64,000 nucleotides of DNA from Serinicoccus chungangensis (lineage in GTDB: Bacteria; Actinomycetota; Actinomycetes; Actinomycetales; Dermatophilaceae). The notes under the pieces are model-generated. The model worked only from the letters and a program-made list of their open reading frames with translations. It was not told where the DNA came from and did no database searches. Every line of letters starts with the position of its first letter. The stretch's first letter is position 1. The stretch is taken from contig NZ_LQBL01000005.1 in assembly GCF_001483745.1 (NCBI RefSeq), forward strand, positions 75,874-139,873, given 5' to 3'. The position numbers and the translations under genes were made by a program. Shown one piece after another: positions 56,646 through 64,000 of this stretch.

Positions 56646-57818
56646 TCAGGCAGGACGACCGCGCTCGCGCGCCATGGCCAGGAGTCCCAGGACGGGGCCG
56701 GGCAGGAGCAGCCACGCGACCGCGGCGCCCAGACCGGCGTACGTGGCGGACACCAGCAGGATCGACCCGGCGCTCAGCGCGAAACCGAGGCTGTTCTGGA
56801 TCGCCAGGGCGCTCCCGACGAGGTCCTGCGGGCAGGCCCGCGCACTCAGGGCGGAGAACTGCGGCGAGTCGGTGATGACCGCGACGCCCCAGAGCAGCAG
56901 CGCGGCGAGCACCAGCCAGGACGGTCCGGCGACGAGCAGCGGGTAGGCCGCGCACACCAGGCCGGAGGCCGCGAGCGCGACCACGGCGACGCGCGCGCTG
57001 CCCCAGGTGGCCGACAACCGGCCCCCGACGACGCACCCGAGGGCGCCGGCACCGATGACGGCGAAGGACCACGCCGGGACTCCCCCGTCGGTCGGTGCGT
57101 GGACGTCGGCGACCAGGAGCGGGACGAGGGTCCAGAAGGCGTAGAGCTCCCACATGTGGCCGAAGTAGCCGAGTGCCGCGGAACGGTAGTCGCGGACGGT
57201 GAACGCCCGCAGCACGGCCCCCCAGCGCAGACCGCCGGGCCTGCCCGGAGGCAGGTGCGGCCCGTCCCCGAGGGCGAGGACGAGCGCCGCCGCGCCCAGG
57301 GCGAGGACCGAGGAGGCGAGCATCACCTGCGTCCAGTCGAGGCCGACGCCCACCGCCCGGATCCCGTGCGGGAGCGCCGTCCCGAGCGTGAGCATGCCCA
57401 CCAGCCAGCCCAGGCTCGCGCCGGCCCGGCCGGGATCCCAGGAGACGACCATCTTCATGCCCAGGGGGTAGACCCCGGCCAGCGCCATCCCGGTGACGAA
57501 GCGCCACACCATCCCCTCGGCCGGTCCCGTGGCGAGCAGCGCGAAGCCCGCGTTGGTGAGCGCCGCCACGACGGCGGAGACCGCGAAGACCCGGCTGGCG
57601 CGGAAGCGGTCGGCCAGACCGGACATCGCCATGCCGACGGTGCCGAGCGCGAAGCCCAGCTGCACCGCCAGGGTGAGCCGACCGACCCCGGGCGCGTCCA
57701 GGCCCCACTCGACGCGCAGCCCGTCGGCCGCGCTGTTGGCGCTGAACCACACCGAGGTCCCGAGCAGCATCGCCACGACGATCGTGGCGACGGCACGTCG
57801 GGGGGAGGCGGCCGTCAT
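56646..57818 (-). CDS. MFS transporter
   Basis: The 390-residue protein has about 12 membrane segments in two halves: [40 protein letters not shown] and [20 protein letters not shown] in the first, and [20 protein letters not shown] in the second. The ADRFRASR loop is the MFS cytoplasmic motif. The substrate cannot be read. It is divergent from the GntP operon, whose operator-like repeat lies in the 206-bp gap. Confidence 0.9.
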   Translation of the reverse strand: MTAASPRRAVATIVVAMLLGTSVWFSANSAADGLRVEWGLDAPGVGRLTLAVQLGFALGTVGMAMSGLADRFRASRVFAVSAVVAALTNAGFALLATGPAEGMVWRFVTGMALAGVYPLGMKMVVSWDPGRAGASLGWLVGMLTLGTALPHGIRAVGVGLDWTQVMLASSVLALGAAALVLALGDGPHLPPGRPGGLRWGAVLRAFTVRDYRSAALGYFGHMWELYAFWTLVPLLVADVHAPTDGGVPAWSFAVIGAGALGCVVGGRLSATWGSARVAVVALAASGLVCAAYPLLVAGPSWLVLAALLLWGVAVITDSPQFSALSARACPQDLVGSALAIQNSLGFALSAGSILLVSATYAGLGAAVAWLLLPGPVLGLLAMARERGRPA

Positions 57819-57916
57819 GGGGTGACCCTAGGCGCTCGGCGGTCGGGGCCGAGCGGGTCCACCTCCTGCGCCGGGCTGCCACGTCCCGCCGGCGGCGACC
57901 AGACCTCGACCTCGAT

Positions 57917-57955
57917 CTGCTCAGATCACGCAGCCCAAGTGCTTGATCTGCGCAG
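57917..57955. promoter_or_regulatory. Candidate operator of the four-carbon acid sugar operon
   Basis: CTGCTCAGATC (57917-57927) and GATCTGCGCAG (57945-57955) are inverted copies with one mismatch in 11 and a 17-bp spacer. The site is 70-108 bases ahead of the GntP start. The likely binder is the DeoR-type regulator at the operon's end, which is inference. Confidence 0.6.
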
Positions 57956-58024
57956 GATTGCCTGCCAGACTCGGGCGCACCCGGGACAGCGCCGCCCCGG
58001 GTCCGCGCACCCAGGAGAGTCATC

Positions 58025-59425
58025 GTGGACATTCAGCTGCTGCTCGCGCTCGTCGCGGGCATCGCGACCATCATCGTGCTGGTCCTGCGGACCAGGCTCG
58101 ATGCCTTCATCGCCCTGCTCGTGGCCTGCGTGGTCACCGGGATCCTGGCCGGGCAGGAGCTCACGGGCATCGTGGGGTCCATCACGACCGGCTTCGGCAC
58201 GACCCTCGGCAACATCGGCATCGTCATCGGCCTCGGGGTCGCCATCGGCAAGATCCTCGAGGTCTCCGGCGCGGCCGACGCACTGGCCCGGGCCTTCCTC
58301 AAGGCCTTCGGGCGAGGCCGCGAGGAGTGGGCCCTCGGGTCCGTCGGCTCCCTGGTCTCGATCCCCGTCTTCTGCGACAGCGGCTACGTCATCATGAACC
58401 CGCTCGCGCGGTCCATCGCACGGGTCAAGCGCGGCGGCTACGTCGCCCTGGCGCTGGCCCTGGGCTGCGGTATGACGCTCACGCACCACATGGTCCCGCC
58501 CACACCCGGGCCGTTGGCCGCGACCGGCATCCTGGGCGCCGACCTCGGGCTCGTCATCGTCACCGGGCTCGTCTTCACGGTCATCCTGCTGCCGGTGGTC
58601 GTGGTCTACGCCCGCTGGATCGGCCCCACGCTCGAGGACAAGATCGTGCCCGAGGTCCGCGAGGCCGTCTACCCGCACCTGGCCGCGGTCGGGTCGGACC
58701 GGTCGGGCGGCGGCGCGGGCACCCGCAGCGGGTCCGGCGGCGACGGGCCCGTCGCCGACGGTGACCGCTCGGCGAGCGACCCCGACCCGCAGGGCGAGGT
58801 CCAGACGTACGACCCGGAGACCTACTTCGGCGAGCCCCCGGCCGGCGAGGAGCACCGCCGGGTGGGCGCCCTGCTCGGCTCCCTGCCGCTCGCCATCCCG
58901 CTCGCCCTCATCGTGGCCAACACCGTCACCGCGGCGATCGACCGGAACCAGCAGGGAGCGCTCGCCGGCGACTACGAGGCCAGCGGGTGGACGGCGCCCT
59001 TCGCCTTCATCCTGCTCATCACCGGTGCGGGCGGGGCGTTCGGGCAGGTCCTGCGCGACTCCGGCGTGGGCGACGCCCTCGCCGAGGCCATCGCCTCCAC
59101 CGCGCTCCCGGCCTTCCTGGTGCCCTTCGTCATCGCCACGGTCGTCCGCATCGCCCAGGGGTCCGGCACGGTCGCCATGATCACCGCCGCCTCGGTCACC
59201 GCCCCTCTCGTCGACACCCTGGGGGTGGACCCCGTCGTCGCGGTCCTCGCCTGCACGGCCGGGTCGATGGTCTTCAGCTACTTCAACGACTCCTACTTCT
59301 GGGTCGTCACCCGCTTCACCGGCCTGGAGGGGACGGCCGCCCTCAAGGGCTGGTCCGGCATCACCACCGCGGTCTGGGTGGGGTCGATCCCGCTGCTGTT
59401 CGTGCTCAACCTCATCATGGGCTGA
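58025..59425 (+). CDS. GntP-family permease
   Basis: The 466-residue membrane protein has GntP landmarks: TRLDAFIALLVACVVTGILA, GSITTGFGTTLGNIGIVIGL, GVAIGKILEVSGAADALARA, and the strongly conserved IPVFCDSGYVIMNPLARSIA, plus LTHHMVPPTPGPLAATGILG. GntP carriers bring in gluconate and related sugar acids with protons. Residues about 225-260 are a Gly/Ser/Asp-rich loop longer than usual. Start is GTG 58025 with GAGAGTC upstream. It leads the operon with a kinase and PdxA2, so the cargo is probably a C4 acid. Confidence 0.92.
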   Translation: MDIQLLLALVAGIATIIVLVLRTRLDAFIALLVACVVTGILAGQELTGIVGSITTGFGTTLGNIGIVIGLGVAIGKILEVSGAADALARAFLKAFGRGREEWALGSVGSLVSIPVFCDSGYVIMNPLARSIARVKRGGYVALALALGCGMTLTHHMVPPTPGPLAATGILGADLGLVIVTGLVFTVILLPVVVVYARWIGPTLEDKIVPEVREAVYPHLAAVGSDRSGGGAGTRSGSGGDGPVADGDRSASDPDPQGEVQTYDPETYFGEPPAGEEHRRVGALLGSLPLAIPLALIVANTVTAAIDRNQQGALAGDYEASGWTAPFAFILLITGAGGAFGQVLRDSGVGDALAEAIASTALPAFLVPFVIATVVRIAQGSGTVAMITAASVTAPLVDTLGVDPVVAVLACTAGSMVFSYFNDSYFWVVTRFTGLEGTAALKGWSGITTAVWVGSIPLLFVLNLIMG

Positions 59426-59428
59426 CCG

Positions 59429-60754
59429 GTGACCCGCGTCCTCGTCGTCGCCGACGACCTCACCGGGGCCAACGCCTGCGCCGCGGGCTTCGCCCGAGCC
59501 GGTATGCGCGCGGTCACCCTCGGGCAGACCGACCCCGCCGGCACCGTCGCCGAGTTCCACCCGAGGTTCGACGTGGTCGTCGTCACGACCGAGTCGCGGC
59601 ACGCCCCTCCCGCGCAGGTGCGGGAGCGGGTGCACGAGGTGGTGCGGGCCGGGTGGCCGGTGGACCTGCTCAGCACGCGCATCGACACCACGCTGCGGGG
59701 CAACGTGGGGGTGGCCACCGAGGCGATGCTGACCGTGGCCCGCGAGGTGTCCGACCGGCGGGTGGTGGCTCTGTGCATGCCGGCCCATCCCGACGCCGAC
59801 CGGGTGACGGTCGAGGGCCACCAGCTCCTGCGGGGGATGCGGCTGGAGAGCACCGAGCTGGCGCAGGACCCTCGCGCCCCGGTCGACACCTCGGACGTCG
59901 CCGAGGTGCTGTCGCGCTCGACCGACCTCACCGCCCGCCACCTGCCGCTGCGGCTGGTCACCGGGTCCGAGGACGAGCTGGCCGCCGCGGTCCGCGAGCT
60001 GGTGGACGCGCAGGCCGACGTCATCGTGGCCGACGCCATGACCACCGAGCACCTCGACCGGGTCGCCGGGGCCGCGGCCTCCGCCGGGGACGAGCTGCTG
60101 TGGGTCACGGTGGATCCCGGACCGGGGGCGGTGGCGATGGCCTCCGCGCTGGGTCTGCGGAGCGCGCACGCCGCGGGGCCCCTGCTCGCCGTGTCGGGCT
60201 CGGCCACCGAGCTGACCCGCCGGCAGCTCGCCCGTCTGGTCGCCCAACGCCCCTGTCACGTCGTGCGGCCCCGGACGACGGAGGACTCGGTCGTGCCCGA
60301 CGTCGACGCGACCGTGTCGCTGGTGCTGGAGGCGCTCGAGGCGGCCGAGCCAGGAGCCGTGGTCCTGCTGGCCACGGTGCTGGACGGCAGCGAGGTGCGC
60401 ACCCTCGCGGCCGCGGAGGGCGCCGAGCTGCCCGCCGCGCTGGGACGCGTGACGCGCCGCGTGCTGCAGGAGACACGGGTCGACGGCCTGTACACCACCG
60501 GGGGAGACATCACGGCGGCCGTCCTCGAGGAGCTGGACGGCCAGGGCCTGGAGATCGAGGACGAGGTCGTCCCGCTCGCGGTAGCCGGGGAGATCGTGTC
60601 CGGCCCCTGGGCGGGCCTGCCCATGGTGACCAAGGGAGGGTTGGTCGGCGACGCCGAGACCGCCCTGCTCTGTCTCGACCGGCTGGCCGGGATGGCCAGG
60701 GACCGCCTGCGCTCGGTCCGCACCGCCACCTCGCACGAACGCGCGAGACGATGA
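59429..60754 (+). CDS. Four-carbon acid sugar kinase (DUF1537; DtnK/DenK type)
   Basis: The 441-residue kinase starts VLVVADDLTGANACAAGFAR, the N-domain site of DUF1537 sugar-acid kinases, with DLLSTRIDTTLRGNVGVATE next. The C-terminal nucleotide part has LLAVSGSATELTRRQLARLV and LYTTGGDITAAVLEEL, then VAGEIVSGPWAGLPMVTKGG. Family members phosphorylate D-threonate, D-erythronate or related acids at C4. It lies three bases after the permease, so the two are coupled. The exact acid is not visible. Confidence 0.9.
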   Translation: MTRVLVVADDLTGANACAAGFARAGMRAVTLGQTDPAGTVAEFHPRFDVVVVTTESRHAPPAQVRERVHEVVRAGWPVDLLSTRIDTTLRGNVGVATEAMLTVAREVSDRRVVALCMPAHPDADRVTVEGHQLLRGMRLESTELAQDPRAPVDTSDVAEVLSRSTDLTARHLPLRLVTGSEDELAAAVRELVDAQADVIVADAMTTEHLDRVAGAAASAGDELLWVTVDPGPGAVAMASALGLRSAHAAGPLLAVSGSATELTRRQLARLVAQRPCHVVRPRTTEDSVVPDVDATVSLVLEALEAAEPGAVVLLATVLDGSEVRTLAAAEGAELPAALGRVTRRVLQETRVDGLYTTGGDITAAVLEELDGQGLEIEDEVVPLAVAGEIVSGPWAGLPMVTKGGLVGDAETALLCLDRLAGMARDRLRSVRTATSHERARR

Positions 60755-60815
60755 GACCGACGACCCGGACGACCTTGACGACCCGGCCCCACCGCATACA
60801 AGGAGATGAGTTCGC

Positions 60816-61862
60816 ATGAGCACCACCCCGGTCCTCGCACTGACCGTCGGTGACCCCGTGGGCATCGGCCCGGAGATCACCGCCTCGACCCTGGCCGAGT
60901 TCGCCGGGACACCGGAGCACCACGGGATCGCCGTCGGCGACCGCGTCGCCCTCGAGCGGGCGGTGGAGGTCCTCGGCCTGGGCGTCGAGGTGCGGGTGGT
61001 GTCCGACTGGAGCACCCCGCCTGCCGGGGAGGGTGTCATCGACGTCTTCGACATCGGCGTGCTCGAGGGCGACATGCCGGAGTGGGGATCGGTCGACGGC
61101 AGGGCCGGCCGGGCCGCGATCACCGCCATCGAGGTCGCCACCCGCGCCGCCCTGGACCAGGAGATCTCCGGGATCGTCACCGGCCCGATCAACAAGGAGG
61201 CGATCTGGGCCGCCGGCAGCGAGCACCTGGGCCACACCGAGATGCTCGGGGAGCTCACCGGGGTGACCAAGCAGGACACGATGTTCGTGGTCCGTGACGA
61301 GGCAGAGGGCGCCCACCACCTGCGCATCTTCTTCGCCACGCGGCACCTGTCGCTGCGCAGGGCCCTCGACGCCATCACGCTGGACTCGCAGGTCGACTCC
61401 ATCGTGCGGGCGCACCGGGCCCTGGAGGTCTTCGGGGTCGAGAACCCGCGGCTCGCGACCGCCGCCATCAACCCGCACGGCGGGGAGAACGGCGCCTTCG
61501 GCGACGAGGAGATCGAGATCCTCCGCCCGGCGGTGGCCGCGGTCAAGGAGCGGGGCCTGGAGGTCGCCGGCCCCATCCCCGCCGACTCGGTCTTCCACCA
61601 CGGGCTCACCGGGCGCTACGACGGGGTGCTCTCCCAGTACCACGACCAGGGCCACATCGCCGCCAAGACCTACGACTTCGACGGCACCATCTCGGTCACC
61701 GTCGGGCTGCCCGTGCTGCGCACCTCCGTGGACCACGGCACCGCCTTCGACATCGCCGGCCAGGGCACGGCCGACCACGGCACCATGCGGTCGGCCTACC
61801 TCGCCGCGGTCGACTACGCTCCGTTCGTCGCGGGCATCCGGGAGGAGTACCTCCCCCGCTGA
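60816..61862 (+). CDS. pdxA2: PdxA2-type 4-phosphate sugar-acid dehydrogenase
   Basis: The 348-residue protein is a PdxA relative: LALTVGDPVGIGPEITASTL (residues 7-26), GIVTGPINKEAIWAAG, EHLGHTEMLGELTG, AAINPHGGENGAFGDEE, and the metal-site region SQYHDQGHIAAKTYDFDG and VDHGTAFDIAGQGTADHGTM. Beside a DUF1537 kinase, PdxA2 oxidises and decarboxylates the 4-phospho acid to dihydroxyacetone phosphate, not pyridoxine synthesis. ATG 60816 follows AAGGAGATG. Confidence 0.93.
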   Translation: MSTTPVLALTVGDPVGIGPEITASTLAEFAGTPEHHGIAVGDRVALERAVEVLGLGVEVRVVSDWSTPPAGEGVIDVFDIGVLEGDMPEWGSVDGRAGRAAITAIEVATRAALDQEISGIVTGPINKEAIWAAGSEHLGHTEMLGELTGVTKQDTMFVVRDEAEGAHHLRIFFATRHLSLRRALDAITLDSQVDSIVRAHRALEVFGVENPRLATAAINPHGGENGAFGDEEIEILRPAVAAVKERGLEVAGPIPADSVFHHGLTGRYDGVLSQYHDQGHIAAKTYDFDGTISVTVGLPVLRTSVDHGTAFDIAGQGTADHGTMRSAYLAAVDYAPFVAGIREEYLPR

Positions 61863-61905
61863 CCGGGGTGACGAGCATCGAGGGCCACAGGACGGGGACG
61901 AGGGG

Positions 61906-62688
61906 ATGAGCGAGACCTCCGGGGCCGCGCACCACGGCCGCCGGCAGCGGCTGCGCGAGATCGTGGGTCTCCTGCGGGAGGGTGTCACCCGAGTCGAGGA
62001 CCTGGCGGTGGCCGTCGAGGTGTCCGAGTCGACGGTCCGCCGCGACCTCGCCGCGTTGGAGGCCGAGGGCCACATCGACCGCACCTACGGGGGCGCGCGG
62101 CCGTCCGGGCCCTACCGGGAGACGCGTCTCGGGGAGCGGATGCGCCTCGAGGTCGCGGCCAAGGCGCGCATCGGCGCGGCCGCGGCCGCCTGGGTCGAGG
62201 AGGGGTCGACGATCTTCGTCGACGCCGGGTCGACGTGCTCCCAGCTCGTCGAGCACCTACGGGACCGGCGCGACCTGACGGTCATCACCCGCGGCCTGGA
62301 GATCGGGCTGATGCTGGCCGACAGCCCGGTCCGCGTCCTCGTCGTCGGGGGCGAGGTGTCGCCGTCGAGCCACGGCCTGGCCGGAGCGCTCACGCTCTTC
62401 ACGCTCGAGCGCTTCGCCGTGGACCTCGCCTTCCTGGGCTGCGACGCCGTCCACCCCACCCGGGGGGTGGGCGAGCCGACGCTCGAGGAGGCGGCGACCA
62501 AGGAGGTCGCCGCGCGCCACGCCGGCCGCACCGTCGTGCTTGCCCACGCCGCCAAGCTCGCCGTCGAGGCCGTGCCCGCCTGGGCCCAGCTGCAGCCGGG
62601 CTGGACGCTGGTCACCGACGAGGCCCAGGCGGCGCGACTCGACCCCTTCCGCCACGAGGGCGTGCAGGTGGTGAGCGTGCCGGCGTGA
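61906..62688 (+). CDS. DeoR/GlpR-family repressor of the acid sugar operon
   Basis: The 260-residue protein has a DeoR helix-turn-helix (RLREIVGLLREGVTRVEDLA, VSESTVRRDLAALEAEGHID and the RTYGGA turn, residues 14-60) and a phosphosugar sensor domain with FVDAGSTCSQLVEHLRD, GGEVSPSSHGLAGAL and DLAFLGCDAVHPTRGVG. Its ligand is probably a phosphorylated pathway intermediate. It is the last gene of the operon and ATG 61906 follows GAGGGG. The inverted repeat at 57917 is the candidate target. Confidence 0.92.
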   Translation: MSETSGAAHHGRRQRLREIVGLLREGVTRVEDLAVAVEVSESTVRRDLAALEAEGHIDRTYGGARPSGPYRETRLGERMRLEVAAKARIGAAAAAWVEEGSTIFVDAGSTCSQLVEHLRDRRDLTVITRGLEIGLMLADSPVRVLVVGGEVSPSSHGLAGALTLFTLERFAVDLAFLGCDAVHPTRGVGEPTLEEAATKEVAARHAGRTVVLAHAAKLAVEAVPAWAQLQPGWTLVTDEAQAARLDPFRHEGVQVVSVPA

Positions 62689-62750
62689 GGGGCGGTCCGG
62701 CCGCGGCCTCGGGTCCGGAACGGCACCGAGGCACCCGCGGACCGACGGCC

Positions 62751-64000
62751 TCAGCCCTCCCGGACCGCCCGGAGCACCACGTCGTCCACGTGGTGGGTGG
62801 AGACGGCCCCCGCCGGCCGGGGCCGGGTCTCGACGACCTCCACCCGCCATCCCCCCTCCGCCTCGAGGGCTGCGGCCACCTCCTCGGCCCCGACGTAGGC
62901 GCCGGGGTCGAACATGCGGGTCTGCTCGGCCGGGTCGACCGGCTCCCGCAGGGGGGTGAGGTCGTGGCCCACGACGAGCAGCGTCCCGCCCGGGGCCACG
63001 GCACCCAGCAGGGACCGCAGCCCACGCTGCTCGGGGGTGCGCAGGAACGAGCCGTACTGCAGCGAGACGAGGTCGTAGGCCGCGGGCCGGAAGGCGCCCG
63101 GCGCGTTGACGTCGCGGTGCAGCAGGGTCACCGCGAGCCCGCGTCGCTGCGCCTCGGTACCGAGGTGCTGCAGCGCCGCACCGGAGATGTCGCTCGCGGT
63201 CACGTCCCAGCCCTGCTCGGCCAGCCACAGGGCGTCGCCCCCCTCGCCGGCGCCGACGTCGAGCGCCCGGCCGGGGGGCATACCCCCGACCTCGGCGACC
63301 AGGGTGCCGTTGGGGTTGCCGCTCCACATCCGCTCCCCTGTGCCGTAGCGGGCGTCCCAGTCGCCCTCCTCGCCGGAGGTGCGCTGCCCCGAGCGCAGGT
63401 CCTCGTCGGCCAGGCTGAAGGCGATCATCGCGCCGACCCGGCTCCCGTGGGCGGCCGCGGGCAGCACCTGGAGGGAGGGGTCGGTGAGGTTGCCGGCGGC
63501 ATACACGCCCGGGACCTGGGTCTGACCGGTCATCGGGTCCACCTGCAGCACCTCGCCCAGACCGGTGGGGTGCGCGCTCGCCTCGACGCCCAGCGGGGCC
63601 AACGCGTCGACACGGGCGTGGAAACGGGTGCCGACCAGCACCGCATCGGCGTCGAGCACCGTCCCGTCGACCAGCTCCACACCACTCACCCCGCCGTCCA
63701 CGCCGGTCACGACGCGCCGCACCTCGGTGCGCACGACGGGCACGCCGGCGGCCTCGAGGAGGTCGACGGTCGCCTCGGCACCGGAGTCCCACCCGGTCGC
63801 GTCGTGGAGCACGACCGTCAACCGGTCGGTGAGGTGCCGCAGCACCGCTGTGGGGTGCAGGCCCATCGGATGGGTGACGACCTGGACGAGGCGCTGGTCG
63901 CGCACCTCGTAGCCGTGGCAGAAGGGGCAGTGGATGACGTCCTGCCCCCACCGCTGGGCGACCCCCTCGATGTCAGGGAGCTCGTCGACGATGCCGGTCG
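62751..64000 (-). CDS. Thioredoxin-reductase-like / SAM methyltransferase fusion (N-terminus cut)
   Basis: The frame stays open past the window edge. The visible N-terminal part has VIHCPFCHGYEVRDQRL (C-x2-C redox site), RLTVVLHDATGWDS and VPGVYAAGNLTDPSLQVLPA, typical of a low-molecular-weight thioredoxin-reductase-like flavoprotein. After a short linker (DEDLRSGQRTSGEEGDWD) comes a class I methyltransferase: RALDVGAGEGGDALWLAEQG, WDVTASDISGAALQHLG and YDLVSLQYGSFLR. Domain fusions of this kind are known in actinomycetes under the name bifunctional oxidoreductase/methyltransferase. The substrate is unknown. The missing part is the FAD-binding start. Confidence 0.88.
   Translation of the reverse strand, partial: TGIVDELPDIEGVAQRWGQDVIHCPFCHGYEVRDQRLVQVVTHPMGLHPTAVLRHLTDRLTVVLHDATGWDSGAEATVDLLEAAGVPVVRTEVRRVVTGVDGGVSGVELVDGTVLDADAVLVGTRFHARVDALAPLGVEASAHPTGLGEVLQVDPMTGQTQVPGVYAAGNLTDPSLQVLPAAAHGSRVGAMIAFSLADEDLRSGQRTSGEEGDWDARYGTGERMWSGNPNGTLVAEVGGMPPGRALDVGAGEGGDALWLAEQGWDVTASDISGAALQHLGTEAQRRGLAVTLLHRDVNAPGAFRPAAYDLVSLQYGSFLRTPEQRGLRSLLGAVAPGGTLLVVGHDLTPLREPVDPAEQTRMFDPGAYVGAEEVAAALEAEGGWRVEVVETRPRPAGAVSTHHVDDVVLRAVREG

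Noticed and set aside
57926-61609. Long leftward frame opposite the GntP, kinase and PdxA2 genes
   Set aside because: The translated product is low-complexity Gly/Asp/Arg/His-rich with no family pattern, and the plus-strand genes are well supported.
60816-61862. Pyridoxal phosphate synthesis gene pdxA
   Set aside because: The operon with a DUF1537 kinase, a GntP permease and a DeoR repressor marks the catabolic PdxA2 branch.

Overview
This is a high-GC window with no rRNA, tRNA or CRISPR that I can see. Gene content points to an actinomycete: a SARP regulator, F420-dependent enzymes, an Rv0909-like antitoxin, GTG starts and frequent leaderless starts. The very frequent GGCATACC/GGTATGCC word suggests the Intrasporangiaceae/Ornithinimicrobiaceae group. 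That placement is inference.

Positions 1-17185 hold most of a contractile injection system (CIS; a headless, phage-tail-like device). A leftward operon carries the sheath, the tube and a gene cut by the window edge. A rightward operon of ten tightly coupled genes carries a Pvc7-like tube-cap/baseplate protein, a LysM-like protein, a split hub (gpD-like) and spike (gpV-like), a PAAR-like tip, a gp25-like wedge, two large J-like baseplate proteins, a gpI-like protein with a beta-helix tail, and a 946-residue fibre-like protein with an Ig-like (Big_1-type) and a C-terminal PASTA-type domain. Between the operons lie a SARP regulator and a small unknown gene. Three promoters here share one architecture: three GTGAC-type heptamers at exact 11-bp spacing, then 8 bp, then a conserved -10 hexamer. 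This marks the SARP as the likely switch for the whole system and includes the unknown gene in its regulon. The AAA+ ATPase, terminator and tape-measure genes are not in the window and may lie to the left.

Positions 17504-34654 are a mosaic of small chromosomal genes: DUF2461, an ASCH/HhH protein, DUF5996, a secreted lamin-tail protein, YrhK, a PaoABC-type molybdenum aldehyde oxidoreductase, an alpha/beta hydrolase, hemolysin III, DUF899, an AbiEi/DUF559 protein, a CrtA-like protein, a PPOX/F420 protein, a serine hydrolase, a glutaminase-STAS-cNMP fusion and a serpin. Positions 34662-42455 hold a SulP transporter, two damaged genes (an alpha/beta hydrolase and a flavin disulfide reductase), two SRPBCC proteins, an EamA exporter and two LysR regulators.

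Positions 42529-46976 form a three-gene demethylation operon (flavin demethylase, Rieske oxygenase, its reductase) likely acting on a betaine. Positions 47276-57818 hold an LLM oxidoreductase, antitoxin-like and peroxidase genes, a large catalase, an SDR, a serine hydrolase, a VOC protein, an alcohol dehydrogenase, an alarmone synthetase and an MFS transporter. Positions 58025-62688 form a four-carbon acid sugar operon (GntP permease, DUF1537 kinase, PdxA2, DeoR regulator) with a candidate operator. The right edge cuts a thioredoxin-reductase-like/methyltransferase fusion.

Four intergenic spaces hold members of a dispersed palindromic element (19278, 27431, 28732, 47101). Three of the four lie close to short tandem repeats. 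Three of the four sit between convergent genes.
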